DNA from: Deltaproteobacteria bacterium
GTDB lineage: Bacteria; Desulfobacterota; GWC2-55-46
Direction: 5' to 3'
Length of the DNA stretch: 41,892 nucleotides
NCBI GenBank assembly: GCA_016235365.1
Contig: JACRLF010000023.1
Location: 1-41,892 of the forward strand
The notes under the pieces were generated by a model, which saw nothing but the letters and a program-made list of their open reading frames with translations, did no database searches and was not told the origin of the DNA. Below are positions 1-8,379 of the stretch, in pieces. Position numbers and translations under genes: made by a program. Positions within the stretch are counted from its first letter, which is position 1. Each line of letters opens with the position of its first letter.

Positions 1-570
1 GGAGGCCTTCGCCCTCTTGAGCACGTCAAGGGACCTCCGGTAGTCCGCCTGCGCCCTGACAAGGGGGAAGAGGGACGGGACGGTGTCAAGGTTGTGGTTG
101 AATATGTCCAGGCCGGCCCTTAGGACCTTTAAAAGAGACGCTTCCTCGCCCTTGAAGTCCGGGGTCAGCACCTCCACCAAAATGGCCGGAATGTTATCTT
201 TTATGGCCCTGATTGTCAAGGCAAATTGGCCCGCCCCGCCGTCCGGGAGGTCGTCCCTGGTAACCGAGGTCACCACCACGTGCTTCAATCCCAGCTCCTT
301 TGTTGTAACGGCCACGTTCTCCGGCTCGCACGGGTCCACCACGAGGGGCTCCGGGCGCTTGTCCACAGAGCAGAAACCGCAGCGCCTCGTGGATTCGTCC
401 CCGAGTAGCATGAAGGTCGCGGTAGGCTTGGCGAAGCACTCCCCTATGTTGGGGCGCCTCGCGGACTCGCATACGGTATGGAGGTTCCTCTTCCTCAATA
501 CCGCCTTCATCTCATGGAGGCGGCTTGCGGGCCCGAGCCTCTTCTTCGCCCACGGGGGCAGCCTCTTCAT
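1..570 (-). CDS. lipA: Lipoyl synthase (LipA) homologue, 5' part; two cluster cysteines missing
   Basis: The frame is open from the left window edge to ATG 570 (190 codons visible; the C-terminus is outside), so the ORF track missed it. It aligns along its length with LipA, the radical-SAM enzyme that inserts sulfur into octanoyl groups: TVCESARRPNIGECF, ATFMLLG, TRRCGFCSVD, VVVTSVTRDDLPDGGA and IFNHNLDTVPSLFP are all recognisable. LipA needs CX4CX5C for the auxiliary cluster and CX3CX2C for the radical-SAM cluster. Here Cys34 and Cys45 are present but the middle position (39) is Arg. Cys64 and Cys67 are present but the first radical-SAM position (60) is Ser. An extra Cys sits at 81 (DPCEPENV). 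A GTG at 588, preceded by AGAGG, is an alternative start. The family call is firm; activity is doubtful. Confidence 0.85.
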   Translation of the reverse strand, partial: MKRLPPWAKKRLGPASRLHEMKAVLRKRNLHTVCESARRPNIGECFAKPTATFMLLGDESTRRCGFCSVDKRPEPLVVDPCEPENVAVTTKELGLKHVVVTSVTRDDLPDGGAGQFALTIRAIKDNIPAILVEVLTPDFKGEEASLLKVLRAGLDIFNHNLDTVPSLFPLVRAQADYRRSLDVLKRAKAS

Positions 571-625
571 ATCGTTTTCAGGGCCCACTGTACCTCTTGC
601 TCCAGGGTAGTCACGCATAGGGCGT

Positions 626-831
626 TAGCAGGCTGTTGAAAAAGTCCATCTACTGCGTTGTCATCGTCGCTCTGCTACGGCGTATGGACAAAATACGCCT
701 CATTCCTCGCTCCTCGACGCCTTCGGGGCACCCACGCCAAGTGGCGTGGGTCGGCACCCACGCCAAGTGGCGTGGGTCGGGAGCTTTTTGAACAGCCTGA
801 ACGGACGCAAGGGTTTTTCAACAACCTGTTA
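626..831. repeat. MITE-like element, GCAGGCTGTTGAAAAA family, copy 1
   Basis: Imperfect terminal inverted repeats TAGCAGGCTGTTGAAAAA and TTTTTCAACAACCTGTTA bound about 200 bp with no credible ORF. The interior carries a strong hairpin CACCCACGCC-AAGT-GGCGTGGGTCGG present twice in tandem here, but once in the copies at 40408 and 31025. It lies immediately upstream of the lipA homologue. Confidence 0.8.
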
Positions 832-847
832 GAGACAAAATATAATC

Positions 848-997
848 TTAAGGGTGTCTCTAAAAATTAGATATTTTTTCCGAGGTCGAGGCGGGGTGAA
901 AATAAAAAGCGGAGCATATATGCTAATATGTGAGCATTTTTATTTTCGCCCTAACAAAAAGATCGGGAAAAAGAGCAATTTTTAGAGGTACCCTTAA
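848..997. repeat. MITE-like element with TTAAGGGTGTCTCTAAAAATT ends
   Basis: Left end TTAAGGGTGTCTCTAAAAATT and right end AATTTTTAGAGGTACCCTTAA form inverted repeats of about 21 bp (two mismatches), each ending in TTAA, which may be a target duplication. The interior is imperfectly palindromic around GCATATATGC and has no ORF. It is the only copy seen in this window. Together with the preceding element it fills the roughly 450 bp between lipA and the next gene. Confidence 0.7.
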
Positions 998-1042
998 AAA
1001 GATACCATCTTCCGATAAGAAACACAACACCTTGCGCATTTT

Positions 1043-1081
1043 GGAAGATTCCCTGCGGCTTAGGCCTATGGGAGCTTCAAT
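1043..1081 (+). repeat. MHSER element fragment (right end only)
   Basis: GGAAGATTCCCTGCGGCTTAGGCC...GGGAGCTTCAA matches the right-hand third of the roughly 120-bp MHSER element. It overlaps the 3' end of the minus-strand DUF2064 gene and contributes its TGA stop codon. Confidence 0.75.
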
Positions 1082-1787
1082 ATCCCATTGTTTCAAGGTA
1101 GTTGGAGCTTACCGGGGCGCCTGCGGAAGCGCGGAGCAGGGCGAGGTCTTCAAAGGTGTCTATGTCGTGCCAGACGGGCAGGAGCGTGAAGGCGATGGAG
1201 GCCTGTTCTGCCTTTTCGATTGTCTGCTCAAGCACCGCCCCCGTACTCCAGCTTATGCCGTCAAATACCGTCTCGAATAGCGAATTCATGGCGATCAGGT
1301 AATAGCCGCCGTCCCTGGCCGGGCCGAGGACGAGGCCCGCCTCATCGAGGAGCGTGAACGCGCCCCTGATGTACTCAACCGGCATGTCGGGGCTGTCCGT
1401 CCCGATGATTGAGACCTTTTTATAACCTTTGTCGAAGAGGGATTTAAAGACGTTGCGCATCCTTGCCCCAAGGTCTCCGCCTTCCTGAGGGAAGGAAGAA
1501 ACCCCCGACGGCACCACCCCCCCGAGCGCGTCAGCGCCGCCCCCCTCAGGGGCGTAGAAGGCGTACAGGTCAACGCCCTTGAGCCCCGCGGCCTTGATAA
1601 AGACGTCCTCGATGAAACAGCGGTAGAGCCCGGCGGCCTCCACGGGCGTAAAAGGCGGAGACAGCCTGGTCTTGACGTTCCCTGGAACCGGCGCCTTGAG
1701 CATTATGGCGAGGGCGTCCTTATTAAAGCTCCCCCTGGACCTAAGCCGCGGGAAATCTTCGACATATAAGGAAGCATCTATTTCCAT
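1077..1787 (-). CDS. DUF2064 / TIGR04282-type glycosyltransferase
   Basis: Product of 236 aa. From about residue 24 it reads as a nucleotide-diphospho-sugar-transferase-like protein of the DUF2064 family, annotated in many genomes as arsenosugar-biosynthesis glycosyltransferase (TIGR04282). Visible motifs are AIMLKAPVPGNVKTRLSP near the start, GGDLGARM, IGTDSPDMP, GPARDGGYYLIA and HDIDTFEDL. The first 22 residues (MEIDASLYVEDFPRLRSRGSFN) are not family sequence: they are encoded by an MHSER repeat. The last codons and stop lie in a second MHSER fragment, so the gene is bracketed by repeats. The native start may have been lost, since family members normally begin just before the KAPVPG motif, here IMLKAPVPG. 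The substrate is not inferable, and no arsenic genes are nearby. Confidence 0.85.
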   Translation of the reverse strand: MEIDASLYVEDFPRLRSRGSFNKDALAIMLKAPVPGNVKTRLSPPFTPVEAAGLYRCFIEDVFIKAAGLKGVDLYAFYAPEGGGADALGGVVPSGVSSFPQEGGDLGARMRNVFKSLFDKGYKKVSIIGTDSPDMPVEYIRGAFTLLDEAGLVLGPARDGGYYLIAMNSLFETVFDGISWSTGAVLEQTIEKAEQASIAFTLLPVWHDIDTFEDLALLRASAGAPVSSNYLETMGY

Positions 1788-1843
1788 TCGCTCGCTTGAC
1801 CCCTAAGCCAAGCCGCGGAGAATGCGCTCGCTATGCATGTTCA
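1723..1843 (-). repeat. MHSER element, full-length copy
   Basis: Read on the minus strand it runs TGAACATGCATAGCGAGCG..., then a GC hairpin, GGTCAAGCGAGCGAAT, an ATG, TATGTCGAAGAT, a second GC hairpin and AGCTTTAA. Its 3' half is open and in frame with the DUF2064 gene, supplying that gene's annotated start codon and first 22 codons. Confidence 0.85.
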
Positions 1844-1925
1844 TAGGGCCGCTTCCCCCACTTCCACCTCTTTCCCATTGGCAGAGGGGCCGCGCATCCG
1901 TCCACGCAACCGGAGAGACCGCTCC

Positions 1926-2111
1926 TCAAGCCTTCCCGCCCTCCGTTGAGGCGGCCTTGAGCCTTTCCTGCCTCTCCTTTTCCTTCTTCTCGGAGCAGTA
2001 CCTGCACGCGTATCTCTTCTCGTGCCTTACCGTGAGCCTGTCGTAGCCCTTATCGATGGCCACCCTTTTGACGGTATCGGTATCAGCCCCACAGAAATCA
2101 CACCTTAACAT
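1926..2111 (-). CDS. Small zinc-ribbon-like protein (CXXC...CXXC)
   Basis: Product of 61 aa starting MLRCDFCGADTD, with CDFC near the N-terminus and CRYC near residue 44, followed by a lysine/glutamate-rich tail. The four-cysteine spacing suggests one structural zinc site; no specific function is recognisable. I chose ATG 2111 rather than the longer ORF-track start because it begins inside the last codons of the DUF3343 gene (14-nt overlap), as expected for translational coupling. The two genes probably form one transcript. The short basic/acidic tail could equally suit RNA or protein binding. Confidence 0.6.
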   Translation of the reverse strand: MLRCDFCGADTDTVKRVAIDKGYDRLTVRHEKRYACRYCSEKKEKERQERLKAASTEGGKA

Positions 2112-2337
2112 AATCGTCCCCTTCCTTCCTGTATATGGTCTTCGGGGCAAGCCCGGCGCCTCTCAAGACCTCCATCGCCCCGTCGAGGGCCTCATCCCTC
2201 ACCATTATCACCAGTTCGCAGTACGGTTCAAGCGCCCTGGGCGCGGGTATTATCCTGAACGGCACGGACGCCCCCCTCAGGACGCTGTCGGCCTTGAGCG
2301 CCCTGTGCGCGCTCCCGAAAGCAAGAAGAAATTCCAT
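2098..2337 (-). CDS. DUF3343 putative Se/S carrier-like protein
   Basis: Product of 79 aa starting MEFLLAFGSAHRALKADSVL. The core PFRIIPAPRALEPYCELVI, with a conserved Cys after the P-x-P-R stretch, matches DUF3343 (Pfam family described as putative Se/S carrier-like). Members are small alpha/beta proteins with one conserved cysteine, proposed but not proven to carry sulfur or selenium. The ORF track extends it to 2352, but those five residues lie in the MHSER repeat, so I prefer ATG 2337. It overlaps the downstream zinc-ribbon gene. No selenium genes are visible nearby. Confidence 0.7.
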   Translation of the reverse strand: MEFLLAFGSAHRALKADSVLRGASVPFRIIPAPRALEPYCELVIMVRDEALDGAMEVLRGAGLAPKTIYRKEGDDYVKV

Positions 2338-2341
2338 CGCC

Positions 2342-2461
2342 TGAACATGCATAGCGAGCGCATTCTCCGCAGCTTGGCTTAGGGGTCAAGCGAGCGAATC
2401 GGATATGGATACTTCCTTACATGTCGAAGATTCCCCGCGGCTTACCGCGGGGAGCTTCAAC
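2342..2461 (+). repeat. MHSER element, full-length copy
   Basis: TGAACATGCATAGCGAGCG through GGGAGCTTCAAC. It contains two imperfect GC-rich hairpins (CTCCGCAGCTTGGCTTAGGGG and CCCCGCGGCTTACCGCGGGG) and the ATG-initiated open frame MDTSLHVEDSPRL. It lies between the DUF3343 gene and the glyA terminator. Confidence 0.85.
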
Positions 2462-2527
2462 TTAACAGATTTCACCCGCATTGGCAAGGCCGGGGGACCT
2501 GGTCTTCTCATCCGCGCCACGGATAAA

Positions 2528-2559
2528 AAAACGCCTGCCCCTCAAAGGGGCAGGCGTTT
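2528..2559 (-). terminator. Rho-independent terminator after glyA
   Basis: Stem ACGCCTGCCCC / GGGGCAGGCGT (11 bp) with a 5-nt loop. On the minus strand it is followed by a run of seven T. It closes the yceD-to-glyA operon. Confidence 0.9.
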
Positions 2560-2624
2560 GGAAATGCATGGCAAGCGCGAGGCACACGGCTCGGGGGTAC
2601 TTCTATCAGTGGCCTCTCGCCGTC

Positions 2625-3872
2625 TCAGACCGTCATCCTCTCCCTGTAGAACGGGAACCGCGCGCAAAGCTCCCTCACATCATTCTTTATCGAGGCGAGC
2701 GACTCCTCGGACGCACTGTCCTTCAGGGCCCTGTCGATAAGGGCGGCTATCTGCTTCATCTCGGCCTCCTTCATCCCCTTTGTCGTGGCCGCTGGAACGC
2801 CTATCCTGACGCCGCTTGTTACAAAGGGGCTCCTGGTCTCAAACGGTATGGTATTCTTGTTCACGGTGATGCCGGCCTTTACCAGCGCCTCTTCGGCCTC
2901 CTTGCCGGTAATCTCCCGCTTCGTCAGGTCCACGAGCATCAGGTGGTTGTCAGTGCCGCCGGATACGAGGTCATAGCCCCTGTTCATGAGCTCTATGGAG
3001 AGCACCTTGGCGTTTGAGACCACCTGCTTCTGGTACTCCACGAACGCAGGCTGCATGGCCTCCTTGAAGGCCACGGCCTTGGCCGCTATCACGTGCATGA
3101 GGGGGCCGCCCTGTATGCCGGGGAATATCATCTTGTCAACGGCCTTTGCGAACTCCTCGCGGCACATTATCATGCCGCTGCGCGGGCCCCTCAGGGTCTT
3201 GTGCGTCGTCGTGGTGACGAACTCGGCCTCATTGACGGGGCTCGGATGGAGCCCGGCGACCACGAGTCCGGCTATATGCGCGATATCGACCATCACCACG
3301 GCGCCGACCTCGTCGGCCGCCTCCCTGAAGGCCTTGAAGTCTATTATCCTCGGATACGCGCTCGCGCCGACGACTATCATCTTCGGGCGGAGCCGCCTTG
3401 CGAGGCCGCGGACCTGGTCCATGTCTATACGGTGGTCGTCCTTCCTCACCCCGTAGAAGACGACGTTGTAGAGCTGTCCGGAAAAGTTCACGGGGCTGCC
3501 GTGGGTCAGGTGCCCGCCGTGGGAGAGGTTCATGCCGAGGACCGTCTCCCCGGGCTTGAGCGCCGCCATGTAGACGGCCATGTTGGCCTGGGACCCGGAG
3601 TGGGGCTGGACGTTGACGTGGGCGCACCCGAAGAGCTTCCTGGCCCTCTCTATGGCGAGCCTCTCCACCGTATCGACGTGCTCGCACCCGCCGTAGTAGC
3701 GCTTGCCCGGATAACCTTCCGCGTACTTGTTCGTCAGCACGCTCCCCGTGGCCTCGATCACCTCTTCGCTTACGAGGTTCTCAGAGGCTATAAGCTCAAG
3801 CTTGTACTCCTGCCTCTCGGTCTCAAGCCTTATGGCCTCATAGATATCTGGGTCGAAATTCTTCAACGACAT
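2625..3872 (-). CDS. glyA: Serine hydroxymethyltransferase
   Basis: Product of 415 aa, the usual SHMT length. It interconverts serine and glycine using PLP and tetrahydrofolate, feeding one-carbon metabolism in the cytosol. Visible motifs are [13 protein letters not shown] and [17 protein letters not shown] near the N-terminus, [12 protein letters not shown], the PLP-lysine segment [12 protein letters not shown] (about residue 228) and [11 protein letters not shown] near the C-terminus. I start at ATG 3872 ([14 protein letters not shown]) because GGAGG lies 8 nt upstream; the longer ORF-track start has no such site. It is the last gene of the fatty-acid/rpiB operon and is followed by a strong terminator. 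The 184-nt gap to rpiB holds two copies of AGGTATCATTGCGTT. Confidence 0.97.
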   Translation of the reverse strand: MSLKNFDPDIYEAIRLETERQEYKLELIASENLVSEEVIEATGSVLTNKYAEGYPGKRYYGGCEHVDTVERLAIERARKLFGCAHVNVQPHSGSQANMAVYMAALKPGETVLGMNLSHGGHLTHGSPVNFSGQLYNVVFYGVRKDDHRIDMDQVRGLARRLRPKMIVVGASAYPRIIDFKAFREAADEVGAVVMVDIAHIAGLVVAGLHPSPVNEAEFVTTTTHKTLRGPRSGMIMCREEFAKAVDKMIFPGIQGGPLMHVIAAKAVAFKEAMQPAFVEYQKQVVSNAKVLSIELMNRGYDLVSGGTDNHLMLVDLTKREITGKEAEEALVKAGITVNKNTIPFETRSPFVTSGVRIGVPAATTKGMKEAEMKQIAALIDRALKDSASEESLASIKNDVRELCARFPFYRERMTV

Positions 3873-4056
3873 TTGCGGCCTCCGGATTTGATGTTGCGTA
3901 CAATGCGCGGCTGGCCCTAACACGGCCGCAACGGTTTTAATGTTCAGTAACCCTCTGGGAATCTATTGCCCCGCGAGGTATCATTGCGTTTTGCGACTAT
4001 GGGAGAATCTCCAAACCACAGAGGTATCATTGCGTTCTGCAGCCCCCGGGGAGCAA

Positions 4057-4509
4057 TCACCTGTCTATCCTGTTCTCTACCTCGGTTATCTTATCAAGCC
4101 TCCTCTGGTGCCTGCCCCCCTCGAACCGGGCCTCGAGCCATGACTTCAACATCTCCCTGGCGAGCCCCTTGCCCACTATCCTGCCGCCTATCACGAGGAT
4201 ATTGGCGTCGTTGTGCTCCTTTGCCATCCGCGCGGTATAGACGTCGTTTACGAGGGCCGCCCTGACGCGCCTGTACTTGTTGGCCAGTATGCTCATCCCT
4301 ATGCCAGTGCCGCAAAGGAGCACGCCCTTGGCCAGCTCCCCCGAAGAGACCTTCTCCGCCACCGGGGCGCCGTAATCCGGGTAGTCGACGGACTCGTCGT
4401 TGTCCACCCCCATATCCACCACCTCGAACCCCATACCCTTCAGATACTCCTTGAGGTCCTCTTTGAGCTCCCTGCCGGCGTGGTCGCTCGCTATCGCTAT
4501 CTTTTCCAT
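4057..4509 (-). CDS. rpiB: Ribose-5-phosphate isomerase B
   Basis: Product of 150 aa, full length for the RpiB/LacAB family. It interconverts ribose 5-phosphate and ribulose 5-phosphate in the cytosolic pentose phosphate pathway. Visible are the N-terminal IAIASDHAGRELK phosphate/ring-opening segment, YPDYG, and the catalytic-cysteine loop LLCGTGIGMSILANK, followed by AKEHNDANILVIGGR. It sits between fabF and glyA, an order common in Desulfuromonadia. The C-terminal tail (GGRHQRRLDKITEVE) is typical. No sign of disruption. Confidence 0.96.
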   Translation of the reverse strand: MEKIAIASDHAGRELKEDLKEYLKGMGFEVVDMGVDNDESVDYPDYGAPVAEKVSSGELAKGVLLCGTGIGMSILANKYRRVRAALVNDVYTARMAKEHNDANILVIGGRIVGKGLAREMLKSWLEARFEGGRHQRRLDKITEVENRIDR

Positions 4510-4609
4510 TATATCCCAGTCAATATTCCTGCGTCGTTATAAAACACATTTATGACCGGAGAGGCGGCGCCCAAAAGCCATGACCCAGCCGTACCCCTTC
4601 ATCTCCGGC

Positions 4610-5845
4610 CTACTCGAACCTCTTCAACACAAGCACCGCGTTCGTCCCGCCGAAGCCGAATGAATTCGACATCGCGGCCTTTACCTTCGCCTCCCTGGCT
4701 GCGTTCGGGACGTAGTCGAGGTCGCACTCCGGGTCGGGCGTATCGTAGTTCACGGTCGGCGGCAGGACGTTCTCCTTTATCGAGAGGGCCGTGAATACGG
4801 CCTCAACGCCCCCAGCGGCCCCGAGGAGGTGGCCGGTCATGCCCTTTGTGGAGCTTACGGCGATATTTTTGGCGTGCGGGCCGAAGACCCTCTTTATGGC
4901 CATCGTCTCATAGAGGTCGTTATAATGCGTCGAAGTGCCGTGCGCGTTTATGTACCCGATATCCTCCTTGGCGAGGCCCGAGTTCCTGATCGCCAGCTCC
5001 ATGCACTTTGCCGCCCCTATCCCGTCAGGGGAGGGCGTCGTCATATGGTAAGCGTCCGAGTTGAGCGCGTAGCCGACGACCTCGGCGTATATGCGGGCGC
5101 CCCTTTTCCTGGCGGACTCCATCTCCTCAAGCATCACCACGCCGCACCCCTCGCCCACGACGAAGCCGTCCCTATCCCTGTCAAACGGCCTGCTCGCCTT
5201 CTCAGGCGCGTCGTTGCGCGTCGAGAGCGCCTTCATGGCGTTAAAGCCGGCGATGCAGAGCGGGGTTATTGTGGATTCGGTCCCGCCGGCCAGCATCGCG
5301 TCGGCCTCGCCGGTCTGGATGAGCCTGAAGGCGTCCCCTATCGAGTGCGTTCCCGTGGCGCATGCCGTGACGGCGCAGCTGTTCGGCCCCCTGGCCCCTA
5401 ACTTTATCGACACCTGCCCGGAGGCGAGGTTTATTATGACCATCGGGATGAAGAACGGAGTCACCCTGTCCGGGCCCTTCTCCTTGATAACGGTATGCCA
5501 GTGCTCTATGGCCGGGAGCCCGCCTATGCCGGCGCCGATATAGACCCCGACGCGATCGGCGTTCTCATCCGTTATCCTGAACCCGGAGTCCTCATGCGCC
5601 ATCGAGGCGGCGGCAACGGCGTACTGGATGAAGAGGTCCATCTTCTTGACCTCTTTTTTCTCGATGTACCGGACCGGGTCGAAGTCCGTGACCTCTCCGG
5701 CTATCCTCACCGGAAAGCCGGTCGAGTCGAACTTCGTTATCCGTCCTATGCCGGAGCGCCCTTCAACGGCGGCCTTCCAGGACTTCCCGACACCGGTGCC
5801 GAGCGGGCTGACCATCCCCATGCCTGTTATGACTACTCTTCTCAT
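4610..5845 (-). CDS. fabF: Beta-ketoacyl-ACP synthase II
   Basis: Product of 411 aa. It condenses malonyl-ACP with acyl-ACP in type II fatty-acid elongation. The Cys-His-His triad of FabF/FabB enzymes is visible: [15 protein letters not shown] (Cys near 164), [12 protein letters not shown] and [15 protein letters not shown]. The N-terminus [16 protein letters not shown] and C-terminal [17 protein letters not shown] are classic. It lies directly downstream of acpP, its carrier-protein substrate. The 157-nt gap to acpP contains a short inverted repeat (GCAGGCTG ... CAGCCTGTC near 5931-5975) related to the MITE ends. Confidence 0.97.
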   Translation of the reverse strand: MRRVVITGMGMVSPLGTGVGKSWKAAVEGRSGIGRITKFDSTGFPVRIAGEVTDFDPVRYIEKKEVKKMDLFIQYAVAAASMAHEDSGFRITDENADRVGVYIGAGIGGLPAIEHWHTVIKEKGPDRVTPFFIPMVIINLASGQVSIKLGARGPNSCAVTACATGTHSIGDAFRLIQTGEADAMLAGGTESTITPLCIAGFNAMKALSTRNDAPEKASRPFDRDRDGFVVGEGCGVVMLEEMESARKRGARIYAEVVGYALNSDAYHMTTPSPDGIGAAKCMELAIRNSGLAKEDIGYINAHGTSTHYNDLYETMAIKRVFGPHAKNIAVSSTKGMTGHLLGAAGGVEAVFTALSIKENVLPPTVNYDTPDPECDLDYVPNAAREAKVKAAMSNSFGFGGTNAVLVLKRFE

Positions 5846-6002
5846 ATCTCCCTGGACTCAATCCTCTTTTTTAGCGATAAAACCCCCGTAACCGGTGGGC
5901 GGCTGCGAGGGTTTACCCGCGTATCCATTAGCAGGCTGACGTGAATTTGTAGTTTTTCCGCAGCCTGTCAGGCTTCCTACGCGTAAGGACGATGATTGAT
6001 TA

Positions 6003-6242
6003 TTACTTCCCTGCCTTTTTCTGTATGTATTCCACCGCGTCCTGTACGGTCTTTATCTTCTCCGCGTCCTCGTCCGGTATCTCGATATTGAACTCCTCCT
6101 CGAACGCCATCACCATCTCGACGGTGTCGAGGGAGTCGGCGCCGAGGTCATCGACAAACGATGCCTGCGGAGTCACTTCCTCCTCGGTGACGTCGAGTTG
6201 GTCTATTATTATCTTTTTAACCTTATTTTCAACCGAAGACAT
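6003..6242 (-). CDS. acpP: Acyl carrier protein
   Basis: Product of 79 aa, acidic, standard ACP length. The phosphopantetheine attachment site is the Ser of [20 protein letters not shown]. It carries the growing acyl chain for FabD, FabH, FabG and FabF encoded around it. GGAGG lies upstream of ATG 6242. A 217-nt spacer separates it from fabG with no ORF, so an internal promoter is possible but none was recognised. Confidence 0.97.
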   Translation of the reverse strand: MSSVENKVKKIIIDQLDVTEEEVTPQASFVDDLGADSLDTVEMVMAFEEEFNIEIPDEDAEKIKTVQDAVEYIQKKAGK

Positions 6243-6459
6243 TTTGCTACCTCCTGATCGTGTTTATTGACGGTATATTCCACCAATGGCCTGCATAGGG
6301 CCGGCTTCCGGCGGATAAAACGGCTATTTTGGGCATAGTGTCAACTGTATAACACCTATCCGCGCCCTTGTCAATTTTAACTTGCAGACTTCTCCGCACC
6401 GCCCCGTTCCCTTGCCGCGCAAGGGGGCCGAAAGCGCGCCATCCCGGGCCCCGGGGTCT

Positions 6460-7203
6460 CTACGCCATCACCATCCCGCCGTTTATGTCGAGCACGTGGC
6501 CGGTTATGTAGCCGGCGGCGTTGGAGGAAAGGAATAGCACGCCCATGGCCACGTCGTTGGGCCCGCCGAGCCTTCCAAGGGGTATATGCTTGAGGAGGTC
6601 TTCCTTCACCTTGTCTGAGAGCGCATCGGTCATCGCGGTCTCTATGAAGCCGGGGGCCACGGCGTTGCACGTGATGTTTCGAGAGGCGAACTCCCTGGCG
6701 ATGCTCTTGGTCAGCCCTATGACGCCGGCCTTGCTGGCGGCGTAGTTGGCCTGGCCGGCGTTGCCCATCTCGCCCACGACCGAGGCGATGTTTACTATGC
6801 GGCCCCATTTCATCTTTGTCATGTACTTGAGCACCGCCTTCGAGCAGTTGAACGCGCCCTTGAGGTTTACGCCGATGACGGCGTCCCAGTCCTCCTCTTT
6901 CATCCTGAGTATGAGCCCGTCGCGCGTGATGCCGGCGTTATTGACGAGCACGTGTATGGCCTCGAGGTCGTTGAAGACCTTCTCGGCCATCTCCTCGGTC
7001 TCCTTTACGCTGGTGACGTCCGCTTTTATGGCCATGGCGCGCCTGCCCATCGACTGCGCCTCTTTGGCGATCTCCTGCGCCTTTTCAAGGTTGACGTCCA
7101 CGGCGGCTATGTCGGCCCCGTAGGAAGCGAGCTTCAACGCTATCGCCTTTCCGATACCCTGGCCGGCCCCCGTGACTATGGCTACCCTGCCTGAAAGCTG
7201 CAT
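6460..7203 (-). CDS. fabG: 3-oxoacyl-ACP reductase
   Basis: Product of 247 aa, a short-chain dehydrogenase/reductase that reduces 3-oxoacyl-ACP with NADPH. Visible are the cofactor motif TGAGQGIGKAIA, the NNAG motif (VLVNNAGITRDGL), the catalytic Ser in NIASVVGEMGN and the YAASK Tyr-Lys pair, plus the C-terminal DINGGMVMA. FabG-specific features and its place between fabD and acpP support FabG over other SDRs. Confidence 0.96.
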   Translation of the reverse strand: MQLSGRVAIVTGAGQGIGKAIALKLASYGADIAAVDVNLEKAQEIAKEAQSMGRRAMAIKADVTSVKETEEMAEKVFNDLEAIHVLVNNAGITRDGLILRMKEEDWDAVIGVNLKGAFNCSKAVLKYMTKMKWGRIVNIASVVGEMGNAGQANYAASKAGVIGLTKSIAREFASRNITCNAVAPGFIETAMTDALSDKVKEDLLKHIPLGRLGGPNDVAMGVLFLSSNAAGYITGHVLDINGGMVMA

Positions 7204-7268
7204 ATGTTATCCCCCCTTGGGTTATTTGCTATTTGAGCAGGCCGCGCGCGAGCAGACGGCACTATCGC

Positions 7269-8216
7269 TCAGGACTGACGACCGACGGCCTCGACGACCC
7301 TGTCGATGTCGGAGGCCTCGTTGAGGTTGAAGGTGGCTATCTCCTTTTCTATCCGCTTCACAAGCCCGGTCAATACCCTGTTCGGCCCTATCTCGACTAT
7401 CCTTCCGACGCCTTCCTTCCTCATGCGCCGTATTATATCGACCCATCTGACGGGGCTCATTAGCTGTCTTATAAGCAGTCCCTTTATCATCGAGGGGTCG
7501 GTTACAGGCTCGGCCTCGACGTTCGTGACGACCGGCACATCCATGTTATTGAGCGTTATCTTCCGAAGCTCCTCATCGAGCCTTTGAGCGGCCCCCTCCA
7601 TCAGGGGGGAGTGCGACGGCGCGCTGACCTGGAGGGGAACCACCATCCTGGCCCCCCTCTCCCTGGCGAGGCCGGCGGCTATGTCGACCGCCGTGGCGTG
7701 GCCGGAGATGACTATCTGCTCGGGGCTGTTTATATTGGCCGGGACCGCCACGGCGGCGTCCATGGACGCTGATTCGCATATGACGGATACGGTATCGATA
7801 TCGAGGCCTAATATGGCGCACATCTTGCCCGTGCCGGGGGGGGCGCTTGCCTGCATGAACCTGCCCCTCATGTGGACAAGCCTTACGGCGTCTGAAAAGG
7901 CGAGGGCGCCGGAGGCCACAAGCGCCGTGAACTCGCCGAGGCTGTGGCCGGCGAGCAGGCTTGGACGCGCCGCCGTCTTTTCCTTGAGGACCCTGAAGGC
8001 CGCGATGGACGCTATGAGGATGGCCGGCTGCGTGTTCTCCGTCAGGTCAAGGCCCTCTTTCGGGCCTTCGAATATGAGCCTGGATATCTTGTAGCCGAAT
8101 ATGTCGTCGGCCTCTTCGAAGGTCCTCCTGGCCACGGGAAACCCGTCGTAAAAGCTCTTGCCCATGCCCACGTACTGGGAGCCCTGGCCCGGGAACACGA
8201 ACGCGAGTTTATTCAT
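7269..8216 (-). CDS. fabD: Malonyl-CoA:ACP transacylase
   Basis: Product of 315 aa. It transfers malonyl groups from CoA to ACP. Motifs: FPGQGSQYVGMG at the N-terminus, the nucleophile elbow LLAGHSLGEFTAL (Ser near 92), MRGRFMQ with the malonyl-binding Arg, and VSAPSHSPLM with the catalytic His. It is ordered fabH-fabD-fabG in the operon. Upstream lie an MHSER fragment and tandem palindromes (8236-8376), so the fabH-fabD spacer has been expanded by repeats. Confidence 0.96.
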   Translation of the reverse strand: MNKLAFVFPGQGSQYVGMGKSFYDGFPVARRTFEEADDIFGYKISRLIFEGPKEGLDLTENTQPAILIASIAAFRVLKEKTAARPSLLAGHSLGEFTALVASGALAFSDAVRLVHMRGRFMQASAPPGTGKMCAILGLDIDTVSVICESASMDAAVAVPANINSPEQIVISGHATAVDIAAGLARERGARMVVPLQVSAPSHSPLMEGAAQRLDEELRKITLNNMDVPVVTNVEAEPVTDPSMIKGLLIRQLMSPVRWVDIIRRMRKEGVGRIVEIGPNRVLTGLVKRIEKEIATFNLNEASDIDRVVEAVGRQS

Positions 8217-8235
8217 AGGCGTGGAATTCCCCTTC

Positions 8236-8376
8236 TTTGAAGCTCCCCTGGGCCTAAGCCGCGGGGAATCTTCGACATATAGTTGAAACCCTCCAGGGGC
8301 TTTAAAACCCCCGGCGGTTTCAGAACGTTAAAACCCTCCAGGGGATTAAAACCCCGGTGGTTTCAGAACGTTAAAC
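8236..8376. repeat. MHSER fragment plus tandem short palindromes
   Basis: 8236-8280 is the right end of an MHSER element in minus orientation (TTGAAGCTCCCCTGGGCCTAAGCC...). 8284-8376 holds two tandem units of a short palindrome of the type AAAACCCTCCAGGGG...GGTTTCAGAACGTTAAA. Similar units occur near 10746, 18285, 29180, 35521 and 38205. Confidence 0.75.
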
Positions 8377-8379
8377 CGG

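Noticed and set aside
83-610. ORF 83-610 (+) and other ORFs over the lipA region
   Set aside because: Antisense or out-of-frame shadows of the minus-strand LipA homologue, which is conserved along its length.
658-870. Small ORF with MSSSLCYGVW inside the MITE (also at 40440)
   Set aside because: Recurs because the MITE recurs; it is not a gene and has no ribosome site.
3093-3920. 275-aa plus-strand ORF over glyA
   Set aside because: Shadow of glyA; composition follows complementary codons of a conserved gene and no domain is visible.
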